64,000 bases of DNA. Source: Mytilisepta virgata. Its lineage: Eukaryota; Mollusca; Bivalvia; Mytilida; Mytilidae. Both the position numbers and the translations under genes were made by a program. Of this stretch, positions 35,341 to 46,783 are shown piece after piece. The stretch is from NCBI GenBank assembly GCA_028015205.1, contig CM051517.1, forward strand, positions 46,201,135 through 46,265,134, written 5' to 3'. Under the pieces are notes generated by a model. It was given only the letters and a program-made list of their open reading frames with translations. It was not told the DNA's origin and did no database searches. Every line of letters begins with the position of its first letter. Position 1 is the stretch's first letter.

Positions 35341-36042
35341 TAGATCGTGACTTGGGAGAGGCGCAAAAGTGCGGCGGGGTTAAACATTTTTTTGTGAGAT
35401 ATCAACCCTCCCCTATACCTTTAGCCAAAATTGGAGCAAATATAGTGTGTATATACATGCGTCCACATGTTGAAGATCGTATGGTAGAGTCTGGTTGGCT
35501 TGTTTTGCTAGGACTGGTGGTCTACACCCGGAACAAAAGAAAGCTTATATTCTCATTGACATTTGATTAAAAAATTTATAATCTGAAATTATTAGCAGAT
35601 GAAGCACTCTAAAGGCCCACGTAGCAGAATTTTAGAACTGTGAATAAGGGTGCAACCATTTGATTTTTGGGGGGGGGGGTGTTCAAATGTTTGATCCTGC
35701 CTATTTGTTTCGTCGAAGCTTTGGTCCTGGATTGTATTTCGGCCGCTATTGCGGCCTAAATTTTTATTTTATGTAAACCAAAAATTTCCTTATCGACACA
35801 GGTCCTGCATTTTTTTCACACCTAAAGTTATCTTTCTTCTTATTTAGAAATTAATATATAACGTTATGCTTTCTATCCTTAGGGGTACAATTATGCATTT
35901 CTAAATAAAGATATGTTAATTAATATCTCGAGTTCACTAGAACTATAACTCGAACTCTAACTCGAACTTCAACTCGAACTCTAACTTTAACTCGGACTCT
36001 AACTCGAACTTGAACTCGATGTTTAGTCACACCCCACTTCAG

Positions 36043-38309
36043 GGTTTTAGTATTGCCTGAACAGAGTTCATAATGTAGGTCATTATTATTTTGACTATAT
36101 TATATTTATCAGATTATTCAGAGCCTGGCGATAATATCTTTACGATAAGTATACTTTGGAATAGTATATCAGGTATTCGTCTTTTTTTTTTCAAAGATAG
36201 GATAGGACAACTTATTTTAAATTTAACTTTAATTTGTGTTTGTGTTATTTGGCTGGTAGTAATCATTAAAACCTGCTCTTGTGACAAATTTTGATTTCTG
36301 CAGACCTAGAGTGATCAGTGGAGCAGCTGGGTGCAATTCACACTTGGGAGTTTTACTCATTATATTTTAAGCCAAATCCACTACCGGTACACAATAAGTT
36401 GGATATTAACACAATTAAGGTATCCAATTAAAAATATGTGTCTCAGTGAGAAAATGTAGGTCACATATTCTTCCTTGATATTTATATTAAAATGATGTTT
36501 CAATGACATTTCACATGCCTAATTTAATTATGGAAAAGATAAGATGTTTCATTTACATTTGTGCCTTTCATATGCCTCTCTTTTTATATAACCTTTCATT
36601 TTCATGAGGCCTAAAAAAAATTTGTTTGGTTCGGGTTTCCATCCCCATTTAAAAAAAAAAACATGACCCTAATTTTTTTTCAGCATTGAATAAAGAAAAA
36701 GAAATTGCATACTTCAATTTGTAAAGGAACTGAACATTGTTTATGAACTAAATTAGTTTTTGTCTTGATGACCATTCCTTAAACATGTTAAAACAAATAA
36801 GTTTATTTATCCAAAAAATGAAAATAAATGTTATAAATACAAAATTTTAAACAAATCTAATCCATTTTTTGCACCTGAAAGTTGGTTAAGATAGTAGCAA
36901 CAAAATAAAGTTCGGTATAACTACGCTTCCGATTTCGTATTTGATAGCGAGGATAAAATTTAAATGAATATTACCATAGATTCTTGCCCTTAAGGCTACG
37001 TATCCTATAAGACGAGGGCCCTTTCTTGGGAAATTTGGGCAGCACTTTTGCCTTGACCCTCGTATAAGACGATGGCAAATCATATCAGTGATCTGGCAAA
37101 GGCTGTAGTGAAGTTTTCTCCTAAAACGCAGAAATTAAAACCTTGTGAGCATTGAGTCTCCCATTCCTCAAAACAAATAAGTTTATTCAACCAAAACATG
37201 AAAATAATTGTTATAAATACAAAATTTTAAACAACTTTAATGGTTTTTTTGGAAAGATTGCAAATCGTTCCTATGCCATTGGCCTCCAAAACTGAAAGTG
37301 TGTAGTAATGTCAGTAAACGCCAGGTGAAGCTGTTTTGAGGGAAGTTATTTGAAAACTGGATTCCACTTCTTTACAACCTTTTCCAGCCTATTCTGGGAC
37401 CAGTACACTGTAAACAAACTGTGGTTTCTGCCCAGTGGCGTCCCTAGTGTTTACTGACATTACTAAAGTGTGGCCTTTTCGATACCATTGGACATTAGTA
37501 CATAAAAATGTAGTTCATATGATGACAGCATTTTTTTAAAATAAAGAGTACTTTATTTTGTTGATAATATCTGAACTAATATTTTTAATTAACATATTTT
37601 TTGTTATTTACCGAAATTTCCAAGAAAATATAATGAATTTCCAAACATTATTTCAAAGACATGACGTGCGGCGGATGAATATATCAAAACAAATCTACGC
37701 AGATACAGTTTCCAGTTACATTTCCCCTGAGTGCATACATGTATATACAGATATAGAAGGCTTTTACGTTCATAGTTTTATTTTAAAGATTATCGATTAA
37801 TAAAAAGTATTATGTGTATTGTAAAAGTCCAAATTGACGGTCAGCTGTCATATTATCCACCCTCTCAAACACCTTAACATTCAAATAACTATGAAATGGT
37901 TGAGATCTCAACTCTAAACGTATTTTGTTTCTCCTTATAACAAGACGCACATTCATTGGTTTATGAGGGGTACCTAGGGTTGGTCTTTATATATTTGAAA
38001 ATATCGAGATTCCCACTCTATAATTACATCTGAATTTTGAGTATCCTTTAATTTGTGAATTTTAGTTTCAGTACTTTTAGTATCTTCTTAAAGTTATGCA
38101 AAATGGTAGAGAATTTTTTTTATAAAGGACCCAGTGAACAATTATACATCTGTTTGTAGTAATTCAAAATCAATTGCTAATAAGTATGTCTGAAATTTAT
38201 TAATTTACATCCATTTTTTTAATTCGCGAAAAAAAAAAAAATTGATTCCTCCTTTTAAAAATCCTTTTTACAAATGAACTAAATATAAAATAGTGGGATG
38301 TTAGTATCA
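36043..38309. other. Intergenic, with one direct and one inverted repeat
   Basis: A stretch of about 70 bases (AAACAAATAAGTTTATT ... AAATACAAAATTTTAAACAA) occurs at about 36793-36861 and again at about 37173-37241. A 16-base inverted pair (AGTAATGTCAGTAAAC at about 37304, complement near 37455) could form a hairpin. An 80-codon open frame at 37558-37800 has no recognisable features. No gene was identified. Confidence 0.45.
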
Positions 38310-39190
38310 GTGCTGGACAAAAGCACTTCGTGCTATGTTTAACTTCATGCATTTAATTTCTATACAGTATTGTCACAAACTGTATGTAGATAAGGTTTAA
38401 GAATTTTGATATTCAAAAATTGGGGCCCACAGGGGTCGAATTTCGAAAATTGGAAATTTAAACTTGTGATCTAAACTCCGCATTCATTTCTCATTTTATG
38501 CTTTTAAGTGCTATACAGTATTATCACATACTGTATGTAGTTTTGCAATAAGGTTTTCAAATTTTTATTTTTAAAAATTGGGGTCCACATGGGTCGAATT
38601 TCAAAAATTGGATGTTTAAGCTTGAGACCTAAACTCATTTTCATTTTATGCTTTAATTTCTATACAGTAATTTCACATACTGAATGAAGATGTGCAATAA
38701 GTTTTTAGAATTTTGATTTTCGAAAATTGGGGCCCAGAGGGGTCGAATTTCAAACAATTGGAATTTAAGTTTGTGACCTAAACTCCTCATTCATTTTTCA
38801 CGTCATGCATGTAATTTCTATACAGCATTGTCACATACTGTATGTAGATGCGCAATAAGGTTTTAGAATTTTGTTTTTCAAAAATTGGGGAACACAGGGG
38901 TTGAATTTCGAAAAATTGGAAATTTAAGCTTGTGACCAACTCCTTGTTCATTTTTCATTTTTTGTTTTTAATTTCTATACAATATTTTCACATACTGTAT
39001 GTAGATGCGCAATAAGGTTATAGAATTTTTATTTTCACAACTTGAGGCCCACAGGGGTTGTATTTTGGAAATAGTGAATTTAAGCTTATGACTTAAACTC
39101 CTCTTTCATTTTTCATTTAGATTTAGCAAATTTATTTGTATATAATATTTTTCTTTATTATCTGTAGATGTGCAAACAGGTTTTTGATTT
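38310..39190. repeat. Tandem repeat of about 150-160 bp, upstream of gene B
   Basis: About six diverged units recur; landmarks are TATACAGTATTGTCACATACTGTATGTAGATG and AAAATTGGGGCCCACAGGGGTCGAATTT, at about 38361, 38512, 38661, 38820, 38978 and 39140. The array ends roughly 490 bases before the gene B start codon. The GTAGATGCGCAATAAGGTTTT piece is shared with the repeats at 797 and 41730-42300. Confidence 0.85.
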
Positions 39191-39679
39191 TGAAAATCAA
39201 TTCAGGGTTCCAATTTTCAGACTGAAATAGTGAAATTGCTCATTGTTGTCGGTAATTGTTTTTTGACTTTGGCAGTGTGGGGATAGACATCGTTTATGAT
39301 GGCACCAATTTTTAGTTGTTACTAATCTGTCATTATCTGCATGCAGTTTGCAAAAAGGCTTACTGCTCGGAAGGATGTTTTTCAGTGTGACAAATGATGT
39401 CATAACGACATGGTAGCACAGCCACTGATACCGGTAAGCACATAAACATTGACGATACAGTGTATATATATATGTGTGTGTGTATCACCAGTTGAGTTTT
39501 GGTGCATCTTCATGCGATTAGCCAACTAGAACCAACAACAAGGTCGAAGGCTAGCACAGCTGTTGTACAATTTGGTTCTTAAACTACAGGAAAAAAGTTC
39601 CTTCTTTCAAAGCTGAAAATGCTGACAGAGACAGAAAAATGTAATGATTCCTTCTTTTTCAGGGTACTATTAAGACAGA

Positions 39680-39806
39680 ATGTGTTTAGCATATACACCA
39701 TATGTTGTAACATTAGTTGCTATAGTATTGGGATATTATTACTATACCAGACCTTCAGATATTTACCTTTACAGACCTTTGAACTCTACGTATGATTATA
39801 TTGTCG
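39680..39806 (+). CDS. GMC oxidoreductase gene B, exon 1 (start, membrane anchor)
   Basis: Gene B is the second tandem copy of the GMC oxidoreductase gene; six exons (1-6, 315 codons) are in the window and the rest lies to the right. The coding exon follows TTCTTTTTCAG (39662), so 17 bases of 5' untranslated region share the exon and an upstream non-coding exon is implied. The protein starts MCLAYTPYVVTLVAIVLGYY. Residues about 6-22 form one hydrophobic segment before RPSDIYLYRPLNSTYDYIV, suggesting a signal-anchor or secretory leader rather than a mitochondrial presequence (inference). The exon ends GTCG|GTAAGT, phase 1, inside the YDYIVVG beta strand that starts the Rossmann fold. Confidence 0.88.
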
Positions 39807-40125
39807 GTAAGTAAACATTGTAATTTTTGAGAATTTGGTGTGTTCGAAACCCAGGCTTTTTTGAAATGAAAATAAAAGGGAAATTGACAGGAATTTCAAA
39901 ATATTTCTGTCCATAGGTGGTGTTTGAGCAATCTAAGTTGCAGCTACCAAAGTTCGACTGTACATTTGTAAATATAACCAAAATGTCAAAAAAATTATCA
40001 ATTTGATAAAATGATATTATAATAATGGATTTTAAAGAAGAATTAAATACATGTAAAATTAGATGATTAGAAAAATCTGTATTTGTTGGATTTGAATGGT
40101 GTTTAAATGTGTATTTGTATTTTAG

Positions 40126-40200
40126 TTGGTGCAGGGTTTTGCATGATCAGTAGTAGCCAATTGTCTTTCAGAAGACAAAGATACTTCTGTTCTATTGGCT
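40126..40200 (+). pseudogene. Decayed upstream copy of the exon 2 start, copy 1
   Basis: GTATTTGTATTTTAG followed by TTGGTGCAGGG repeats the acceptor and first 70 or so bases of exon 2. An extra T (GGGTTTTGCA for GGGTCTGCA) shifts the frame right after the first glycines. The flanks (TTGGATTTGAATGG) are copied too, showing a tandem duplication of the intron-exon border. Confidence 0.8.
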
Positions 40201-40238
40201 GGATTTGAACGATGTTTAATTGTGTATTTGTATTTTAG

Positions 40239-40332
40239 TTGGTACAGTGTTTGCAGGATCAGTAATAGCCAATTGTCTTTCAGATGACAAAGATATTTCA
40301 GAAACTCTGAGTCTCCCTGTTATTTTCAAGTG
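40239..40332 (+). pseudogene. Decayed upstream copy of the exon 2 start, copy 2
   Basis: A second copy of the same border: acceptor TATTTTAG, then in frame with exon 1 it would read VGTVFAGSVIANCLSDDKD. The GxGxxG dinucleotide-binding motif is broken (Gly-Ala-Gly has become Gly-Thr-Val). The frame stays open as far as AAGTGTG followed by GTGAGC, which could act as a donor. It could be spliced by mistake or as a poison exon, but would not give a working FAD site. Confidence 0.75.
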
Positions 40333-40391
40333 TGGTGAGCCCTGTTTCTGTTCTAATGGTTGGATTTGAATGATGTGTATTTGTATTTTAG

Positions 40392-40600
40392 TTGGTGCAG
40401 GGTCTGCAGGATCAGTAGTGGCCAATCGTCTTTCAGAAGACAAAGATACTTCTGTTCTGTTGGTTGAAGCAGGAGGGTCGGAACTGGGAATATTGGAATT
40501 TGAAATACCAGCAGGATTTATTGCATTACACAGGTCGGAACATGACTGGGAGTACTACACAGAACCTCAGAAATATTCTTCACAGAGTATGGAGGAAAAG
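40392..40600 (+). CDS. GMC oxidoreductase gene B, exon 2 (FAD-binding motif)
   Basis: Follows TATTTTAG in phase 1 and ends GAAAAG|GTGACA in phase 0; residues about 43-112. It encodes VGAGSAGSVVANRLSEDKD, with GxGxxG at 44-49 and LLVEAGG at 65-71, whose Glu normally holds the FAD ribose. HDWEYYTEPQKYSSQ follows, as in choline-dehydrogenase-like proteins. It is the third and only intact member of a tandem triplication of its own 5' border (see 40126 and 40239). The matching exon of gene A is outside the window. Confidence 0.93.
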
Positions 40601-41299
40601 GTGACATTCAATAAAATTATAAAGAAAGAATATTTTTAGTTTGCCTATATAATATTTAGATTCTCATCCTTCTCCCTAAAAAAAGTGGCAAAGATTGAAT
40701 TTATAATTTTGATTTATTTTTTCACAGCTAGAGAAAAATTGGCATGTTTTCTACTCTTCAGGAATTTGGAGGGAAGCTTTTTAAAAAAAAAATCGCATTT
40801 ATTCTTGTTGCTTGGATAGCTCCTTCAGTTTTTGTTGGATGGTCTTAACATTTGATTGAAGGTTTCCACTTTTTAAAACCTGAGATTATTTCAATTGTCA
40901 GAAGATCTGTCAATCTCACATAGCCTATTATGGCTGTACGGTTACAATTGTTATATAAACTTACTCACTAAGGTTCATTAATTTTTTTCATTTTAACTTT
41001 ATTAATGCAAACAATCCTTATTAGGAACAGAGCATACATTTTACGTAAAAATAAAGACTTAAATACATTTTATTAAATTTCTTGTGGCATGAGAAGATTG
41101 GGTTGCTTATGGAAACATTTGTCCGATTATCTCCCTGTAACAATTCATTGGAAGAAGGTAAACTATTTTGCATAAGGTCTCATTATATGCTTTCCGGTCA
41201 AGTGAGCTCTGTGTACTATAATAAAGATATTACAATTGCTGATATAAAAGGCAAGTATATAAGCTGTTTTTAAACTTCATTTTGCTGTCTATTTTATAG

Positions 41300-41489
41300 A
41301 GATCATACTGGCCAAGAGGAAGAATTTTAGGAGGAAGTAGTAATTTGAACAACATGGTTTACATCAGAGGCAGTCGTCATGACTACAATGAATGGGCTAA
41401 AGAAGGATGTGATGGCTGGAGTTACAATGATGTCCTACCATATTTCATAAAGGCAGAGGACTTCCAAATGGATGAGTATGCAGACTCGG
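41300..41489 (+). CDS. GMC oxidoreductase gene B, exon 3 (GMC signature 1)
   Basis: Starts after ATTTTATAG in phase 0 and ends CTCGG|GTGTGT in phase 1; residues about 113-176. It encodes [20 protein letters not shown] and then [22 protein letters not shown]-x-L-G-G-S-S-x-L-N is the first GMC signature, which wraps the flavin, and [14 protein letters not shown] is the usual continuation. The next exon is 8 kb away, after a repeat-filled intron. Confidence 0.94.
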
Positions 41490-41689
41490 GTGTGTACATG
41501 AATGTAAAGCTTTATGTATTATTACGTGCCTTTTTAACATAAATAATTGTAATTAAATTTCATTTTAAATAGGGGAACCATTTTTAAAATCAGACTTGTT
41601 TTGTAACTCCAATCCATTAATCCGCTTATCCTTTATCACAGTTTAAGAATGAAAGTTTGAGTATATTGTCGTTGCGGTCGCCCGTCCTT

Positions 41690-42300
41690 CTGTCTGTCCA
41701 TCTGTCTGTCCATCTGTCTCTTGTGATGCAAACTGATCCTCACTTTTGAATTTTTACCAATTTTATTTGTGCCATATTGTTGCTTACTAACTAGAAGGTT
41801 TTGGAATTCCAAATTTTTAAAAGAGGGCCTGGGAGGGACCAAAAAGGGCCAAATTATACAAAGAGCCTTGTGACGTGAACTCCTCTTTCATTTTTGAATT
41901 TAAACCATTTTTATTGTTGCCATATTGTTGCTTACCAACTGTAGATGCGCAATAAGGTTTTGGAATCCCAAGTTTTTTAAAAGGGGGGTGGGAGGGACCA
42001 AAAAGGGCCAAAACACAAAAAAAAAGGATAATTATTTAAATAATTATGTCATATTGTTGCTTGCTAACTGCAGATGCGCAAAAGGTTTTGGAATTCCTAA
42101 TTTCTAAAAGGGGGCCTGGGAGGGACCAAAAAGGGCCAAAATAGACAAAAAGCCTTGTGACGCGAACTCCTATTTTATTTTTGAATTTAAATCATTTTTA
42201 TTGTTGCCATATTGTTGCTTACCAACTGTAGATGCACAATAAGGTTTTGGAATTCCAAATTTTTTTAAAGGGGGTGTGAGGGACCAAAAAGGGCCAAAAT
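41690..42300. repeat. CTGT microsatellite and GGGCCAAAA tandem units
   Basis: A (CTGTCCAT)n stretch at about 41690-41720 is followed by about four units of 140-160 bp with ATTGTTGCTTACCAACTGTAG and GGGAGGGACCAAAAAGGGCC. The last unit matches gene A at about 797-900, where only one unit is present. Confidence 0.75.
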
Positions 42301-43531
42301 AGAAAAAGACCCTAATTACTAAAATTTTATCTTAAGAAAAAAAAATTAAAGAAATTTGTGAATTTTATTATAAGAGGCTATAGGGTTTGTGAAACGTTAT
42401 TTGTTACAGATGCAAACAGTAATTCTAAGCATGCTTTTATTTTGCATTTTGAAGATTTAAAGGGCCAAAAAGTTAGATTATACTAAAAGCGGGTTGTAAT
42501 ATATCTCGGCAAAGGTTATTTGTTACAGATGCTAACTGTAATGCAATGGAAACTGAAAATGTTAAGATGTTTGTTTACAAATAAATGTGGGGTGCGGGTA
42601 TAGCTGTCATTCCGACAGCCCCTACCCCTAGTTTTTGAATTTTAATTCATCTGGGATATTATTCTGCTCATAGACATAAATTTGATATAAAGGGAAAAAA
42701 TATATGACTCTATATTCAACCATGACGTTAAGACTGTAAGGCTTTAATGCAGAGCAAATATCTGTCAGCACATACACATATATTCATGTGACTGATATTG
42801 TTAGCCCACCTGACCTATAGGCAATGTAAGCTTATGTCATCACTTTTTGTCCATTGTCCATTGTCTGAAACTTATCAAATTTAGATCTTCTGCTCTGAAA
42901 CTACTTGGTGGATTGTAACCAACCTTGGTAGGGATGATGCATGGAAAAACCTCTACAAATGATATATCATTGGTTCCAGTTGGATGATCAGCATTGCTGC
43001 CAGAGGCCATTTTTGATTTTTATTGTCCAATTTTCTAAAATATTCTTCTCTGAAAGTACATTATGACATATTTTGAAACTTTGCAAGAGTGACAAAAAAA
43101 ATACCCCCCTACAAAGGATCCACTTTTGGTTGAGATTCGTCTGCTCAACTGACAGCTGTGTCTGTTCAAAGTTTCCATTGAAACCATATGGGAAAAAATT
43201 TTTGTCAATTGCTCAGGAACTAAAGTGCAGATTGTGACCAAAGTTGGCAGGAAAGATGTATGTAGGGACATCTATTAAACTTCCACCTTAGGGTTTGGAT
43301 GGGTGAACAACATGGCAGCCACAGGCCATTTTTGATTTTTATTGTCAAATTTTCAAAAATCTTCTCCTCTGAAACTAAATTATGAAATGTTTTGAAACTT
43401 CGCAGGATTGATGGCAACTATATCATTTACAAATGGTCCACTTTTCCTTGAGATTCATATGATCAGCTGACAGCTGTGGCTGTTCAAAGTTTATATTGAA
43501 ACCATATTGGAAAGGACTTTTTTGTCATTTT

Positions 43532-44714
43532 TGGCCGGGTTGCACAGAGTGCAAATCCGGGTTATAGTATGGTGAATGTCGGGCGGGCGGGCGGGCGGCG
43601 GGCAGTGGGCAGCGGGCGGCGGGCGGCGGCGGGCGGGCGGGGAAAATGGGTACCTATTTTGTGAAATCAACTCCTCCTACAGTTTTTCACCCACATCCTT
43701 GAAACTTCATAGAATGTTTCTATATATATTGAAGATGTGCACCTCACTTTATGGAATTATTTCAGGAATCATTTCCCATTTTTCCAAACTTTGGAACTTA
43801 GTCGTTTTTTATTGACATCTTCAATACAGGGTACCTATTTTGTGAAATCAACTCCTCCTACAGTTTTTCACCCACATCCTTGAAACTTCATAGAATGTTT
43901 CTATATATATTGAAGATGTGCACCTCACTTTATGGAGTTATTTCAGGAATTATTTCCCATTTTTCCAAACTTTGGAACTTAGTTGTTTTCTTATTGACAT
44001 CTTCAATAGAGGGTACCTATTTTGTGAAATCAACTCCTCCTACAGTTTTTCACCCACATCCTTGAAAATTCATAGAATATTTCTATATATATTGAAGATG
44101 TGCACCTCACTTTATGGAATTATTTTAGGAATTATTTCCCATTTTTCCAAACTTTGGAACTTAGTCGTTTTTTATTGACATCTTCAATAGAGGGTACCTA
44201 TTTTGTGAAATCAACTCCTCCTACAGTTTTCCCCCCACATCCTTGAAACTTCATAGAATGTTTCTATATGTATTGAAGATGTGCACCTCACTTTATGGAA
44301 TTATTTCAGGAATTATTTCCCATTTTTCCAAACTTTGGAACTTAGTCGTTTTTTATTGACATCTTCAATAGAGGGTACCTATTTTGCGAAATGAACTCCT
44401 CCTACAGTTTTTCACCCACATCATTGAAACTTCACAGAATCTTTTAATACATATTGAAGATGTGCACCCCACTTTATGGAATTATTTCAGGAATTATTTC
44501 CCATTTTTCCAAACAAGTGTTTATCAACATGTAATCAAATCAAATATTGCTTACTTCACCTATTTCTAATTAAATTGATGGCTGCCTCTGTGCTCGTACA
44601 CCAACATACAATCAGTCTGATTTTGTCTATATAAATATTCATGACTGCCAATGTGCAATATGATCTTGTAATCACCTTTGTCACCACTACAATAAACACC
44701 CAGCAACCCGGCCA
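43532..44714. mobile_element. TIR element with GGCCGGGTTGC ends, 1.2 kb
   Basis: The ends TGGCCGGGTTGC (43532) and GCAACCCGGCCA (44714) are perfect 12-bp inverted repeats. Gene A reads through this point (near 1775) without it, so it inserted in gene B after the duplication. Inside are a small hairpin (GGGTTGCACAGAGTGCAAATCC), a (GGGC)n tract at about 43580-43645 and five long tandem units (43650-44520). No transposase. The target duplication is unclear in the T-rich flank. Confidence 0.75.
43650..44520. repeat. Five tandem units of about 182 bp
   Basis: Each unit starts near GGGTACCTATTTTGTGAAAT, contains TATATATTGAAGATGTGCACCTCAC and ends near TTATTGACATCTTCAATAGA. The units are about 95% alike, the last being partial. 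Overlapping open frames of 60-86 codons here come from the repeat. Confidence 0.9.
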
Positions 44715-45786
44715 TTTGTGTCTTTGACCCATTTTCTCGGGAACTAATGGGAAGTTTGTAACCAAAGTTAGCAGGAGTGATGTGTGAAAGGACCTCTAAC
44801 AACTTTTCAGCTTTGGGGTCAGTTGGATGAACAACATGGCTGCCAGATGCCATCTTTGATTTTGATTGACCAATTTTCAAAAATCTCCTCTGAAACTATA
44901 TTGTGAAATGACCTGAAACTTCGGAAAATTGAGGACAACAGTATCCATTACAAACGATCCACTTTTGGTTGATGGGCAGACTGTAATCATAGTTGACAGA
45001 ATCTCTGTGGAAGGACACATCCAATTGATCTGCCTTTTTTAGGTAAAAGGTCAAATATCAAGATTACTTTGACATTTTGTGTTTCTTTAACAGCCTTGTG
45101 GATAAAAAAGAGCTTAAATTTTCAAATGGCCTAATAAAAGGCAGGTGAGCTACTTAATATTTATAAGTATTTAAGGTAGGGTGGCAAGAATTGGTACTTG
45201 GCAAGAACTGGTTGCTTGCCAGTACTCCTTTCTGTTACCAATAGTTATGACATTTTTATGTGAATATATATCTTTACTTTAACTTATCATAGAATTTTAC
45301 ATAGAAAATTTGAGATTCGTAAAACTGAGAAAGAAGTGGTATTGTTTTATTCACTGATAAAGGATCTTTCAGAGGCATAAGTTTGGGTACAAGAGAAAAA
45401 AAAGTTTAATTAGTTTTCCACCATATATTGCCTTTCGTTAAATTTGACAATAACTGTCAGAATACTTATTCATATTTCAGTAATATAGTAATTATAAAAC
45501 GAAGCAGGTAAGTGGATAAACTTTTTCTCAAGTTGCATTGAAGAAAAATTGTTATTTGCTGCATGTCTTTCAAGGAACAATCTGTAAATGAGTCTCTCTG
45601 ACTTTTGATGCTGATAATTTATAAAATAAATTGTAATGTTGACCAACTTACATTGACATTGTGGTGTTTGTTGAAATTTTTATAATTTCCTGTATATCTG
45701 AAATTTCCTGCTAAAAGTCAGGATTCAAATACTAGATTATATTTGCGCTTTTTGATTATATGTGGTAGAAATTGAAATTCATTTTT

Positions 45787-46783
45787 AGCTCACCTGACCC
45801 AAAGGGTCATGTGAGGTATTTTCATCACGTTGCGTCTGTCGATGTCTGTAAACTTTTCACATTTTATCTTCTTCTCTGAAACCACTTGGCCAATTGGTAC
45901 AAAACTTGGCAGGAATGTTCATTGGGTGGTACTTTACAAAGTTTGAGTTTTTGGTGCTGATCCGAAATTCAACATGGCTGCCAGGGCCAATAATGCATTC
46001 TGATTGGCTGAAATTTCAAAAATCTTCTTCTGAGAAACCCCTTCGCAGATTGAATTATGATATTGTGGGAATGTTTCTTAGATGGTCCTCTACTAATTTT
46101 GAGTTTTTGGTGCGGATCCGAAATCCAAGATGGCTGCCACCATGGAACATAGTTTAACAGAAAATCCTATTGGAAATACATACAAACAGCTTCTTCAGAA
46201 ACTGTTTCATATATTTAAACCAAATCATGCACAAATGATACTAGGATGGTCCTCTAGTAATTTTGAGTTTTTGGTGCTGATCTGAAAACCAAGATGGCCA
46301 CCACCTAGGAAAATAGTTCAACATAGAACCCTATGGGAAATACATACAAACATCTTCTCAGAAACCATCTCACACATAGAAATCAGATCATGCAGGAATG
46401 ATACTAGGGTTGTCCCCTATAAGTTTTGAGTTTTTGGTGCCAATCCGAAATCCAAGATGCCGCCACAATGGAACATTGTTTAACACAGAACCCTATGGGA
46501 AATACATACAGGTGCCAATCTGAAACCAAATCGTACACAAATAATACTAGCGTGGTTATCTTCTAATTTTGACTTTTTGTGCTGATCTGAAATTCAAGAT
46601 GGTCACCACCACAGAATATTCTTTAACATTGGAGCATATGGGGAAAATGTTTTAAAATTCTTCCTTCTCTGAACCACTTAAGCATTTAAAAACAAAATTT
46701 GCTGGAAAGTTCATTTAAGAGTCTTCTACAAAATTTGTTCTTGATGTATCAGGTGAGCGATACAGGCTCTTGAGAGCCTCTGG
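45787..46783 (+). mobile_element. AGCTCACC-family element, gene B only (clean insertion)
   Basis: 5' hairpin AGCTCACCTGACCCAAAGGG, body units with TGAGTTTTTGGTGCTGATCCGAAA and CCAAGATGGCTGCC, 3' end CAGGTGAGCGATACAGGCTCTTGAGAGCCTCTGG. Gene A shows the empty site at 2824-2828 (TTCATTTTGTATTAA), against TTCATTTTT-element-TGTAATA here. Confidence 0.88.

Larger units (their letters stand above)
33536..36035. mobile_element. Foldback DNA transposon-like element, 2.5 kb
   Basis: The ends are inverted repeats: GGGGTGTGACTAAACATCGA at 33536 and its reverse complement ending at 36035 (about 30 of 31 positions match). They are flanked by the direct repeat ACTTCAG (33529-33535 and 36036-36042), a 7-bp target duplication, or 8 bp if one border G/C is counted differently. 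Inside each end is an array of GAGTTC/GAACTC hexamers in opposite orientation (33553-33680 and 35925-36020). The interior has older repeat fragments, a poly-C tract, and no transposase. Confidence 0.85.
42803..45153 (+). mobile_element. Old AGCTCACC-family element in gene B intron 3, with nested insert
   Basis: Starts with a worn hairpin (AGCCCACCTGACC) and ends GGCAGGTGAGC followed by the flank TACTTAATATTTATAAG. It is the same insertion as gene A 1216-2224, so it was there before the duplication. Here the 5' end is kept but the terminal 3' hairpin has been deleted. It is interrupted by the TIR element at 43532-44714. Confidence 0.7.

Noticed and set aside
41089..41273. 63-codon frame between exons 2 and 3 of gene B
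   Set aside because: No family similarity, and exons 2 and 3 join directly in phase 0 with continuous conserved sequence, so this is intron.
43576..44569. Overlapping open frames of 60-86 codons
   Set aside because: They lie in the 182-bp tandem array and share the same peptide in shifted frames, so they are shadows of the repeat.
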